NCBI RefSeq assembly: GCF_963678635.1
Contig: NC_087068.1
Span: forward strand, 20,378,914 to 20,442,913
Direction: 5' to 3'
Length of the DNA: 64,000 nucleotides
From: Symsagittifera roscoffensis
Lineage: Eukaryota > Xenacoelomorpha > Acoela > Convolutidae
A program made the position numbers and the translations under genes. Positions 46,895 to 58,070 of this stretch are shown in pieces. Numbering within the stretch: position 1 is the first letter of the stretch; each line of letters opens with the position of its first letter. The notes under the pieces were generated by a model. The model saw nothing but the letters and a program-made list of their open reading frames with translations. It searched no databases and was not told where the DNA came from.

Positions 46895-47890
46895 CAAAAA
46901 AACGTGAACTGATTTCAAATATTTGAGTTTTAGATCCTTAATTCAGAAAATTGATCTTTTGAAGTTGCATTGAAGCTCAACATACCATCTTCACGGCATT
47001 GAAGTGTAAAATTGCGTGGAAGTTTGAAAAAATGTTACTTCTGAAGTTCGATGTCTTCTGAAATTTGTTTCATTGGTCTTTGTCTGGTTTTTATTCAATG
47101 GTGCTAAATAGGACTTAGCTTTGCCTGCTTCACCAATTGTATCCCAAAAGTGGACTAATAGTTGAATTTGGCCAATAGTTATCGTGAAGACTCCCCGATA
47201 TTTTAAAACCTTCCTTGTGAAACCTCCCCTTTATTTCCAATGAATCACCAAATTTAGATTTAAAATATTATATTTATCAGCTGATGTCTTGAAGCTTACC
47301 TTTTATTCACTTATTTTTTTCTTCAAATTTAAAATGTTGGTGAATATTTTTGTAATGAACTGAACGGAATGTTTCAAAATCATTCACTAAAGTTGTGTTA
47401 AAGATGGCTCTGCTAATTGGGGGATTAAATCATCTTGATTATCATTCTGTTCAGTTTTACAAACGTGCGGCAATTTTTGTATACCAGCGATCGAATATGA
47501 GTATCGTTCACTTGTCTTCATAAAAATCAACTTGTCAACATTGTTTTTGACATAATTAACGACAAATTTTAATGTTAATATGATCTCGAGGCAGTGAACG
47601 AAGTCTTGCTCTTCGGTTTTGTAGTCTAAATCCTTATTTGTTTGTAGTATCAGAATAAATTATTCAGCTCATTCTTATTTAATTTAGTCCAGGTCAAGTA
47701 CTGAGTCCACCAGGTTTTATTTCAATAAAGCAAATCAGGAAAATTTTGAACAAAAGGAAAGAAGACTCAATTCTCATATTCTGGTCTAATGAAGAAGCAA
47801 ATTTTAAGGTTCTGAGAATGATGCACACCATGTATTCAAGTCATCTATGAAAAATGATGAAGCAAGAATTAGAGGAGCAAGCGCTATTTA
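46895..47890 (+). other. Scribble 3' UTR and flank
   Basis: No coding feature. Two polyadenylation-type hexamers are present (47654-47659 and 47724-47729). Confidence 0.5.
47724..47729 (+). terminator. Possible polyadenylation signal
   Basis: AATAAA in TTCAATAAAGCAAATC, about 830 bp after the Scribble stop; another AATAAA is at 47654. Which is used cannot be told from sequence. Confidence 0.3.
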
Positions 47891-48380
47891 CACAAGCAAA
47901 GCTTGTGTTATAGTATGCACTCTTTTTTCCAACCTAAGTCGCAAATATTGTTGCGACAAAATGTGTTCACTTAAAAAGTGTTCATTTTGATCAATAACCA
48001 GCTATTGAGTACAGCCAATGCTAAGGATATTAGCACAGACTATTATATTACTCCTCTTGGAAATAGCACTTTAGCTTCAAGGTATCATGGATCTGTAGCG
48101 TAGAGGTAGGAAAAGAGACCCGCAACAAAATAAGACGGTTCGAACCTCTGCAGGGTCGGATGTTTTTAATGAACTTTTTCGTATACTAGCTAAAATGCGT
48201 CCGCTCTATAAATTGAGGCACGTTAAATGGTACTTAGCAATTATTTAGTCTCATAATTGGCGTTCGTTATTTAAGAAATAATGCAGACTCCAAGTTTTTC
48301 TCTTCAGTTTTTCCCAATAGCGTTATCGGTCAAATTTTGGGTTGTGTATGCGAAGTGCAACTTCGCCTCTGTGTCAAAAA
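47890..48380 (+). repeat. Family B tRNA-like SINE with hairpin 3' end, best copy
   Basis: Starts CAAGCAAAGCTTGTGTTATA, keeps the A-box-like TAGCGTAGAGG (48096-48106) and a canonical B-box GGTTCGAACCT (48137-48147), and ends with the hairpin GCGAAG-TGCAA-CTTCGC (48350-48366), then CTCTGTGTCA. Confidence 0.7.
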
Positions 48381-48384
48381 TGTA

Positions 48385-49835
48385 CTTTTATAGTTGGTTG
48401 CGGTGCCAACTACTTATAAAATTCTGACCACTATGTTCGGATAAATTTAGAAATTGTTTCAATAAACGTAGTGAAGACACATCGAATACTGATTTTTTTG
48501 TTTTTTAATTTCAGGGCTCAGGCTCAACTTTTTTCTGGACTTATGGATGTTTTTTGTTTTTCGCCAGTTAGATTAGTCATGAGATTAGAATGTCTTTTCA
48601 GTAGATCTTTTTTTTGAGATATGTGCACTTCAAATTTCCGTTCGAATTAAAATTTCTGTCCATTTGGAAACAACTCCGATTTTTAGAACGTCCTTTTTGT
48701 TTTCTTTCTTTTTTTCTGTTTGAATTTTTTGTTCCTGAAATTTTTTTGATTAATAGGCCTTAAGTAATTTTGGCTTGTTACGGTTCTAAATAGTTATGGC
48801 TAATAGCTTTCAACCGTTTCGGCTTAGTCGCTTGCAATTGCTTTTCCTGAAGCTTAAAAAGGGTTCTGCTTTCTCAAAAAAGACTGTCAATGATAAAACT
48901 GTTTGAAACTGACAATTATAAAACCTTTTTAAAATTGAATGAGCTTTTTGCGAAAATAAAAATCGAGAAAAAACTGCACTAATTCAAATTTTCGTCGCTT
49001 TCATTGACATTTTCACAAGTTTCTGTTGGTTATTACACTAGCCAGCTGGAGAGCGTAGTGTGGTAGTACGAATCTTCTTTTTTTCTAACCTAAAATCTTG
49101 GGAATAATCTTGATCTGTACCATTGAAATTTTATAGCATATGTTCTCTGCTTTATTTGTGGCTAGTGTTTATGATAGACTTTTGTCGCATCACCGCAACA
49201 AACAAAACGACACCAATTGAAAAAGAAAAGGAATTATGTTTTTTTTTAGTCTGGTCGGTTATTATGCACAGCATGCGGCTACCTTTGTTCTTTATGTATA
49301 TGGCCTTAATTCTGTATTGACAGCAACCGGTTATCCTTAATATTTTTGATTATAGCGTTCAGTCTAGATCGATTTATGCAGTTCTATTAAACTTCTTTTC
49401 TTCTTTTACTTCCAGCAAAAAAATAATTTTTTTTTGATTTTTAGACATTCAGTTTCACTATTTTTGTTCGCAAAACTAAAAATGACAAGAAAAAATAGCC
49501 GAATATTTCAACCACCGAAAAATCGATTTTCAAGATTTTAGCGACGGTTTTCACTGTTAGAAAAAATAATGATGAAATACAAAAAATTCTTTCGATAACC
49601 AAGTCATAGTCCCGCTGCTCTTCACTAAGTTTGTCTTTCACTTAATTGTACACTCAGTTTTAGCGTGTTTCTCTAGCGTGTTTTTTATCACTCTCTTTAA
49701 CATTGCTCTCATATTTCAACCCATCAAAAGCTTCATCAATGCGTCTTTTCAAAACTGGAATATTGGCTGGGCGGCTTTCTGTAGAGACTCGGCTTTTTAT
49801 CTCAGACCAAAGAGATAAAAGCAGTCTTTTTCATT
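48385..49835 (+). other. No gene recognised
   Basis: AT-rich. A weak family A remnant (about 48880-49030, ending TTTCTGTTGGTTATTA) is visible. Short frames at 49123 (+) and 49441 (-) have no gene character. Confidence 0.5.
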
Positions 49836-49864
49836 GTGTTAAAAATGTCTTTGATTAATGTTAC

Positions 49865-49949
49865 GCTTGCGATATCAAATCGCTTGCAATATCAAATCGC
49901 TTGCGATATCAAATCGCTTGCGATATCAAATCGTTTGCGATATCAAATT
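49865..49949 (+). repeat. 17-bp minisatellite (five units)
   Basis: Five units of GCTTGCGATATCAAATC with single-base variants. It lies directly before GCATTATCAAATCGGAAT, a sequence also present at about 18172 without the expansion. Confidence 0.8.
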
Positions 49950-50449
49950 AGCAAGCATTATCAAATCGGAATGGAGAATTTTTTCGGGTTATTAATTAGT
50001 TTAACGAAATCAATTGAATCACTTGACATGCTCAGTGCTCTCCACCTGAAATGCTCAATTTAAAAAAAAATTATAATTTAACTTCTGAGTGGGTACTAGT
50101 TAATACGGTAGTTTCAGAAGTGACTTGAAACTTTGTCAATTTTTTTGGAAGTCCTTTTTTTTGGCTCAACTGGTGTCTGCTCAAAGACTGTCGTACTTGT
50201 TTCCGCTTTGTTATTTGTGTTTGGTTGCTAAATTGAATTTCAAATGTCTTGCTGGGTAAGTTTGCTTAGAATTCCTGCTTGAGAAAAACAGGCATTATGA
50301 AAGTGAAAGTTTTTTTTTTATTTTTTTTGAGACGCTTTGGAAAATTTCGATATTTTTTTTGCAAAAATTCGGTGTTTTTCTTAAAAATCTGTTGTCGATT
50401 TTTTTTCTCAAAAAAGGGTTTCCATAGAAATAACGCCTACATTCTTGTG

Positions 50450-51280
50450 TGCCTGCATACTTCCCTTGTCTTTTTTGCTTTCCCCTTTTGTCTACAGCCT
50501 TTGAAAATGTCTGTGGGCGAATTTTTGATAATTTTTCTAAAAAAATTTTCTGTTTTTCAAAAACTAACCTACCAAAACAAGATTTTGGTTTCAATGAATA
50601 GAAAGGATTTGAAAAACACCTCTCCATAAAAGGCGCCCAAATTTTTTTATATACATAAAATAGTCGAGTTATAGATTTTTTGACCGTTTTGTGAATTTTT
50701 TTAGTTTTTTTTTTTAAAACTAACCTCCAAACCTGAAGCTTCAATGGAGAATCGAGTTTTGCAAAGTTCCTTTTCATACGCAACTTCGCCCAAAAAATTA
50801 TGGCTACCGCATAAATCAAACTTTGGATTTTGACCGTTTTTTTAAAAACTTTTTGGCTTTTCTCGAGAACTACCCTGCCAAACCCAGGTTTTTGGGTTCA
50901 ATCGAATTAACAGATTGGACGAATTTTTTCTACAGAAGCGGCTACTCTTTAATTTTTTGTAAAAGAAAGGTTAGTTCTCTGAGAAAATTTCAAAATCTCA
51001 AAAGTTTTCCTCAATTATTTAAAAGAGAAACAATTAAATTTAGGGTCAAAGTCCAGTTTTTGAAGTTATGTATTTTGTCCCGAATCTGTATGACAAATCC
51101 AAAAAGCATCAAATACTTATCAGCAGCTGTAGCTGAGCCCTGGAAGTCCTTCACTAAGACATACAAATTTTTTGGTTCACCCAGTTTTTTTCAGCCTTTT
51201 TATTATTTTTACTTATGCTTTTTTATAATTCTGTTGGATCGCAAGTGCTGCGAAGCTCCACATCACCTCTGTGTAATTAG
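50450..51280 (+). repeat. Family C composite element, copy 4
   Basis: Same unit blocks as at 14930 and 21225 (GACCGTTTTT, CTACCCTGCCAAA, GCCCAAA), followed by GCTGTAGCTGAGCCC, GGTTCACCCAGTTTTTTTCAG, GATCGCAAGTGCTGCGAAGC and CACCTCTGTGTAA. One hairpin arm is decayed. Several overlapping frames on both strands here are repeat artefacts. Confidence 0.6.
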
Positions 51281-52189
51281 ATACTTTTTGTCCTGCAATT
51301 TTTTCGCAATTATTTGCATATTTTGCCCGTGAAATTTTTGAAATTGATTCAATAACTGAAATGACTTTTACTGGCTTTGTTAGTAGCACGCTGGATCTCC
51401 CCAAAGCTTAAGCGTATTTTCTGCAGATAACAAATATAAATCATGTAACGAAAATGCTTGGAATCTATCAAAAATGAATACGTTTATTGTTCTCTGGGAT
51501 TTTCTGTATGTTTTAGGTGCCTCACTTTGCTCTATTAGAAAAGGCTGCTCTTCAAAATGGTTTTTGTTTTTGTTTAATCTGCTTTATTTTTTCTTCCATG
51601 AACCTTTAAAAGTGTGGCTTTTTTATATTGCATGTGAAAAGAACGGCCCTTAGTACTCGTTGTGTGATTTGGATTTCTAAGAGTTACCTACATGTAGCCA
51701 ACCCATAATGGTTGTAGCGAATATCCAACCGATTTACCGTTCGTTTTCAATAATTCCAAACCACCTCCCTGGGTTTTTTCTTGAAAAAATCTGGGATCGT
51801 TATATTTAATCTGGCAAAGTTTATTGAGTTCTTCGAGTCATGCTCTCACTCCTCGTAGTTATCATAAGTTGGCACTCAAGATGCGTTAAGAAAAGTTTTG
51901 GGTGGCTTGAAAACTTTGCTGCAAATGGATGTAGAAAACCAGCTCCAAAGGGGTACTCTTTGGGTGATCAGTGAATCGAGTCTTCCCTATGTTTTTCCAT
52001 AATGCGGCTTACGCTTCCTCAAGTTAGATTGGATATTCAAACATCTATTTCAAAATTTCCAAGATAAATTGTACCAACAAAAATAATAATTTACTTTCAT
52101 TTTATGAATAATTTGACGGATGAAGCACCAATTTGGGAGATTATCAAGAGATCTTTCGATATGTCGAGTAACGTCTCCTCAACGTTTAC
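51281..52189. other. Convergent intergenic stretch
   Basis: Between the two convergent host genes; no recognisable motif. Confidence 0.5.
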
Positions 52190-52385
52190 AAGGTAATGAT
52201 TTGAATTGGTTGATCATAATCAGAATCACAACAAAAATCGCATTTCTTAAAACACTGAATTGAAAAAAAAATCGATATTTAGCGTCTACTAGGTATGATT
52301 TGGGTTTGTTGATTATAATCAGAGTCACAAAGGAAGTCGCGTTTTTTAAAACACTGAATTGAAAATAATTTGATATTTAGCGTAC
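52190..52385 (-). repeat. Tandem duplication of about 95 bp at the sulfotransferase 3' end
   Basis: Two diverged copies of ggt.atgatttg...tgat.ataatcag...ttaaaacactgaattgaaaa...gatatttagcgt. The copy nearer the gene contains the last codons and stop of the minus-strand CDS; the other is non-coding. Confidence 0.75.
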
Positions 52386-52839
52386 TCAGAATAAAAGCGT
52401 CCCAATGTTTGTGCATACTCCGCTCGGTTATCTCTCGGACTTTCTATTAATCGTGGTGTTTTGGTTTCAAACTTCAATAAAGTTTTTCTTGCCATTTCTC
52501 GACTGAAACCCAAGTTGGGAATCCAGTGTTTCTCAATGGAAGCTAGATTCTCCATGTAACTGCGTTCGATCGAGCATCCACCAGCTAAAAATTTTCTGTC
52601 TAGTTTTTCTAACTGTTCCGTTAGGGCTCGGGTCGCGTTAGATAAAATATTACACTGGCTTATGAGGTTTTCATCAAAGTTCCGTGTCAAAGTGGAAGTG
52701 AGGATAGACTCTGGGCTTCTGCCCAGGAGGATGATTCTGAAGTCCAGTTTCCATTTTTCTATGAGTTCGGCTAGCTGTACCAAATCTGGGATAGGAGCTA
52801 CTTCTTTTGACCTGCAGTTCGGATATGACTGAGCGGCAG
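52346..52839 (-). CDS. Sulfotransferase last exon
   Basis: Acceptor gatttctag on the minus strand; starts CT|GCC, which completes a codon with the G left by the preceding exon. Codes SYPNCRSKEVAPIPDL, LDFRIILLGRSPESIL, LEKLDRKFLAGGC and IEKHWIPNLGFS. Stop TAA at 52346-52348. Confidence 0.75.
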
Positions 52840-55800
52840 CTAGAAATCACGATCAAAATCAAAAATATGAAAAAGAAACCTTCATTAGTGGCTGAAATGA
52901 CGTAAATTACTGTAAATGACAACATCACGCTCTAACTGGAGTTATCAAGGATTTGTAAAATATTGATACTCAAACAAGGATAGACTGTTGCTGTGCAAGT
53001 ACCACAGAATGTTCCGACCGTTGAAAAAATAATATGTTCGGAACGTTTTTTTTTTCAAATTGAAGTCGTTTATTGCACGCGATGTGATGAAAAAACTATA
53101 CAAACTTGTAGAGCGTTAGTAAATTAGGCATAATTGGCAATATTTAACTTAAAAATATTAAATATCAAACAATAATGAAAAAAAAAACATTACGAAGCGA
53201 AACGGAGCACAAGGCGCACAATTTAGTGTGTGGAGGTCTCTGGAACCCAAAGACAAGTTTTTTAACTGGTTAAAACTTTGTCAGAACGATCAAAAGACAT
53301 GACCCAACGAAAAGATCAAAGAGAGCGTATTTATTGAAGAATCCGCTTACAGTTCACAAAATACACAGTTTGGCCTCGTAAGGAAAAAATCTTCATATTT
53401 GATAAATAATTTTAAGAAAATTTTTGAACGTTTTTTTTTGCCTAGTGTTAAATAAAGCTGTATTTTTTCCTGCAAAGCGCTAAATAGTTTTTTTTGATAA
53501 AAAATATCTTTTTAGCCATAAACTCTCAGATAATGAAAGTTACTCGATCGCTTTACACGCTTGAAACTAGACTAAAATTCAAAAATTCAAACCGGTTTTT
53601 CACGACACTAGCACAACTTTTTGAAACTTTAAGACGTTGTTCAAATCACGACTAAAAAGGCCTTAATTTGATATATCACTTGACTCATTCGTATGGATTT
53701 TAGTGGTACCTGATTAGTGGAAAAAAATGAAACACACCCGAATCGAAAGTGCCTGCACATTTTCAATGGTGACAACAATAACTGAAATTAAACAATGAAA
53801 AAACTTCATTGTAAAACAAACTCACAACCACACTTCAGATTACAAAATGTAACCACTACTTTGTTTTTGTTGGTAGAACTTATCAGAACCTTCAAAATAA
53901 TTTCCCACTTTTTGCCACAAACTAAGAACGTAGTTGGATATCGCGATATTTCGCGAAATGCCAAATCACGAAATGAGATCTTAATACGCGGTTAATTTTT
54001 CTTATATGGTGAGAGTTATTTTTTATCGTTCTTTTATTCAATATTTGATTTAAACCTTGTTTTGCTGCCCATCAGTGAAAAAAGGCTTTTTTCATTCTGA
54101 AATTTAACTGATTGGTTAAAATAAAAAAATGACTTTAATCTAAATTTGGCACTAATTTTATCATTGCTGTCTAATAGTTCTTGCATCTTGCACTACTATA
54201 TACTTAATACGTTTTATGCAAGATGCAAATTTTGAGAGATTAATTATGAAAAACACACAAGTTGTTAAATTAGATCAATTTTATTCCAGATTAAGGCGGA
54301 AGTAAGTTAAAGCCACTTTTCAAGGACCAGTTTATTTGTTGTCCGGCTAACCCAGTCTCGATATATTTTAACCGTCTCGAGCCAAGCTTGCTATGTTTCG
54401 GCTTTGTTAGACCAAAGGAAAGTTCGATCAAAACAAAACATTTCGCCGAGTTTCGACTAGCTTTTTCATCAAAAGTAAATTCGACTAAGAAAACATTTTT
54501 TTGACCCTGATCAACTGATGAGCAACAACTTTCGAACGTTTAATCAAGTATTATTTTCCACGAAAAAGATTCGACCGAGTAAATGCTTTGTGACTAAGTC
54601 GAATCAAGAAAAAACCGAGTACATTCTTTATGACCAAGTTCAACCAAAAAAAAACCACCCGAATAATTCAAGCCGACTGATATAATCTCATTTAAAAAAA
54701 AACAAGAAAAAAATTGAGAAATTTTCCGTAAATTTTTTAAATTCAAAGTTGAGTTCGACTATACGTTTCAATTAACCCAACTTTAGGTTTCAGCTGTATG
54801 TTTTGACCGAATCGACAAAACATGACCCGTCTTTTAAATAAACTTTCGAATTTTAAAGAAAAAAGTGGCCTTAAAGCTTTTTGAGTTTCTAGATTCATTT
54901 ATGATTGAACAGTTTTGACAAAATTAACGAAAATTGAAAAAACTGCACAGAAGGTAAGTTTTTTTTATTTCGCTGGGACATCTGACAATTATAGTCTGTT
55001 TTCGAAAATAAAAATTGATCATGTTTTAGCTACATGTACACTTTCTCTGTTCAATAAAGAATTTTGCTTTCATTTTAATGAAGGAAATAACCTAAACTGA
55101 AAACTAACTCTATAGTCAAACCGCAAAACTTTTGTCCCTACTTTTAAAGACTTTTGCTCGGAGTTGTTTATTTTCTCTGTTTATCTTATTTAATACTTTG
55201 CTAATATTGTGCAAGTTAAATCCCTTTGTATTTCTTAGTATATCATCTGGGGCATGATTTTTTCGTTTTTCTTAGGTTGAAAGTTTCATTCATCAATTTG
55301 TTAAAGCAAACACTATTCCATAGACCTAGAAAAGAAAACTCAGAGCGTTGCTCTGATACGAGCAATTTTGTGTGATTTGCTGTCGATAGAATCGAAAATG
55401 CTTTCATTTGATTTTTGTTCCGACTTTCGATACGAAAGTAACGGAAAATTTGTGCTCGGGATGTTTTTTTTTCTTCAGACAATGTTCGACTTTTTAACTA
55501 GCCAATTTTGACGGAATCTTATTTAAAAAACCATTCAAAAGCTATTGTTGTCTTGAGCTTAAATTTGGAAAGATATTGCACCTGTGATCATTTTTTGTAA
55601 GGTTATGGGGGTTTAAACATTGCCATTTTGGGTAATTTGGGACAATTAACGCACGATATATTTCGCGCTATTAACGCGAAAGCGGAGATTTAATCCGTCT
55701 TAGAAATTGTTCCAAAGAAGAATATTTGCCATAGTTGATTTGTTATAAGGAGCAAAATCTATTCTTTTGTTGTTTATATGGCGTGTGGGGGTGATTTTCA

Positions 55801-57433
55801 TAGAAAAAATTTCAAATAAAAAAAAAATTTCATTTTTTTTATTATATTTAATTTGTTGATGCTCTTTATTTTATGTTATTACTGCTCCATAAACCTTACA
55901 AGGCAGTCGGAACATTCAGGGCTTTGCCCTGATACGAGCATTGTTGTACTTTATTTTGAAGCTGAAATTGGTAGGTTCAAACGCTCTTTCACAAATTGAA
56001 AAGCTATGTATAATTGCAAACTTGTATAATTTCGAATTGTAAACGGTCTGGCAACAAGAATGGACAAGCTCTGTCATAGAATTTGCTACAAGCCCGGGTT
56101 GAATTCCACTCAAGAAAATTTTAATGGTTTTAAAATCTCGTTTAGCAGTTCCAATTGTTATTTACTTTCTTTTGAAGAACTGAAAGAACAAAAACCATAA
56201 AGGAAGAATTGCTTCCATAGACATTCTCAATGTTGGGGGCTGGTGACAGTTTTCAAATGGAGGTTTATTGTGGAACTTGACAAATTTTCGAATAAATGTA
56301 AGAAAAATATACCCGGTCCTGCGAGGTTTAAAAACAAAACTTCTCCTTGATAGCCATCGACACTGCTTTTGAGCTTCTTCAGCGTCTTTCCATCTTTAAG
56401 AACAGTTCCTTGAAATCCACAGCTAATCATCTTAGCCAATGTAGGTGGTTCATGATAGCAGAATTTTCTGTCAGTGCAAACAGTGTTGAATGCAGTTTTC
56501 AGTAGATGATGACCGGTTCCTTCAAGGCCAGCCACAAAAATAATCTTGGGCTTCGAATGGAAAACTGTTTTGTTCACAAACGCGTGATTAACTCGAAGTT
56601 GTTCATCCTCTGACTCGAAACTCCTCAGTTTGACTCTTCTCGATAAATTGCGCTTATTTATAAACTTTGTTACATTCAGCGAACTGTAATTGCCTAGCAA
56701 ACAGAGTCGCCAGTTATGTAACCACGTCATTTCGTCGAGGTAGCTAGTATCCGATAGATCAAACTGGCAAAATACTGCTTCGTTTTCTTATAATTTTTGC
56801 AAATACAGTGGAACACCTGCCTTACAGGTCTACAGTTTTTTTCGCGATTTCGCAAAATAGTTATTGCTTAAAGTTGTACAATTTAGTTAAAGGTCCACAA
56901 TTTTTCCGCGATCCCGCAAAAAATAGTTAAAACGTTTTTGAAAATGTATTATATAAAACGCCACTTTAGAATTCTGGTTTTATTAAATACTAATTATGCG
57001 GTAAATTTAAATAAAGATGTGGATACAAGACTTATTTTTTGAATCAATCTATCAAAAATTGCCCAAGATGGCGCTCAAAAACTTGCACGCCTTCAAAACA
57101 TCTTAATAAAAATACTATCACAAATATTTATCTTTTCATAATCGAATGTTCTTTCTAAACTCATTAAGATCCGTTTCAGCCCAACCTGTGGATAAATCAT
57201 AATTTACATCTGATAATTTCAGAGGCCTGAGCTATCGTAATGTCGTTTTCGCATCTTTACCGATCCATGTTTTGCGAGCAATCAGTCCTCGTAAAATTGA
57301 TCTGACCAGAGCTTGAGATATACTTTTTAACATCTAGATAGAATTCTGGAATAAAATAAGCAAATAAAGTGTAAATTATAATATTGAAAAACATCAAAAT
57401 GTAAAACAGACATGGAGTTCTACTGATTTTCAT
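52346..57433 (-). CDS. Probable type II membrane sulfotransferase, partly resolved gene model
   Basis: Minus-strand gene with exons at 57433-57261 (anchor), 56763-56313 and 52839-52346. The last two join in phase 1. Family features: a PAPS 5'-phosphate loop FVAGLEGTGHHLL, then LNLAGP, SYPN, and a 3'-phosphate-binding stretch DFRIILLGRSPESILTS; the protein ends shortly after GFSREMARK. Such enzymes are usually Golgi carbohydrate sulfotransferases. The first exon encodes MKISRTPCLFYILMFFN, a short basic N-terminus and one hydrophobic helix, as expected of a Golgi type II protein. Phases of exons one and two do not match as drawn, so an exon or alternative site is missing. Substrate cannot be inferred. 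Confidence 0.62.
52995..53780 (-). repeat. Family D repeat, inverted copy
   Basis: Read on the minus strand it gives ATTCGGGTGTGTT, a variant of TGATATATCA and TTTTTAGTCGTGATTTGAAC, as in 19740-19880. Its far end contains GTTCCGA...TCGGAAC inverted repeats (53013-53044). Confidence 0.55.
54330..54830 (-). repeat. Degenerate tandem CGACTAAG-type repeat
   Basis: About eight imperfect repeats of roughly 45-60 bp with ttcgac.aag/aaaaca.tt blocks. The reverse complement resembles the TCGGCTTAGTG fragments scattered in 17700-19500. Confidence 0.4.
55415..55905 (+). repeat. Family E repeat with hairpin
   Basis: Starts GTTCCGACTTTCGATACGAA (CTTTCG-ATA-CGAAAG stem), has GATATATTTCGCGCTATTAA and TAATCCGTCTTAG, and ends near ATTACTGCTCCATAAAC, paralleling 27176-27650. 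One hairpin base differs (ACGCACGATATATT). Confidence 0.65.
56313..56763 (-). CDS. Sulfotransferase central exon with PAPS loop
   Basis: Acceptor attttgccag (minus), donor CCGG|GTATAT. Codes SKPKIIFVAGLEGTGHHLL, CYHEPPTLAKMISCGFQG and GEVLFLNLAGP. The start is the least certain end; an in-frame upstream acceptor (aacgaag at about 56780) is an alternative. Confidence 0.68.
57261..57433 (-). CDS. Possible first exon: signal anchor of the sulfotransferase
   Basis: ATG at 57433, basic residues, then a hydrophobic stretch of about 20 residues (LFYILMFFNIIIYTLFAYF) and a lumenal stem with an N-glycosylation sequon (INFT). Donor CG|GTAAAG at 57260 leaves phase 2, which does not fit the next exon as drawn. 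Confidence 0.45.
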
Positions 57434-58070
57434 TTCGCAGGCCCTGCGTGAATCCAATGACCTGAAGTTTAAATATTCAAGTGATAGTGATTTTTTCCAA
57501 ATTTAGATTTTTCGAGAGTTTGACTTTTTTGACTTGAGCTTGACATCAGAGTTTGATTTTTTGCACAGTTTGACTTGTAGTTGACTTCCAGAGTATGATT
57601 GTTTTTTTTTGAGTTTGATTTGTATTTTTTCCAGACTTTTACTTGTATAGCCCTCGTGGGCTCTAAGACAACCGTTTATCGTTGTATACTTTTTTACGTT
57701 ATAATATTAGATTTTCTAATCTTCTATTAAAGCACTGAATGTTACAAATTTCGTCGAAACTTCGTCAATTTTATCACCAGCGATTCAAATTGCATTCTCA
57801 TATACATTTCCTTGCTGCTTACTTAAAGCATTTTGCCTTTTAGCTTCTCGAATGATCAGGTTCGAATAAAATGAGATTGATTCAAGGAATTTAAAATTGA
57901 AAGCAAAGTCAGTTTTCGTTTTCAATGGTCGTCGGAAAATTTGAAACACCATGTTTTTCATTTAATGTCAACCAAATGTTCTGATAACAATTAAAATCAA
58001 ACTAAAATTGCGAATACATTTTGTTCGATGAAATTTTTCTTTTAGGCGAAACGCATTAAAGTGAAACTTA
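57434..58070. other. Upstream flank of the sulfotransferase gene
   Basis: AT-rich, with imperfect repeats of gagtttgattttt near 57490-57640; no promoter motif recognised. Confidence 0.4.

Larger units (their letters stand above)
52840..56312 (-). other. Sulfotransferase intron, repeats
   Basis: Contains inverted family D (52995-53780), a CGACTAAG-type degenerate repeat (54330-54830), an inverted family A remnant (54840-54960) and a family E copy (55415-55905). 53790-54320 and 54970-55410 have no recognised feature. Confidence 0.6.

Noticed and set aside
50279-51332. Long overlapping frames on both strands
   Set aside because: They follow the AT-rich family C units, are Phe/Lys-rich and have no domain.
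57257-57457. TTG start at 57457 for the anchor exon
   Set aside because: An ATG eight codons downstream (57433) gives a standard type II anchor.
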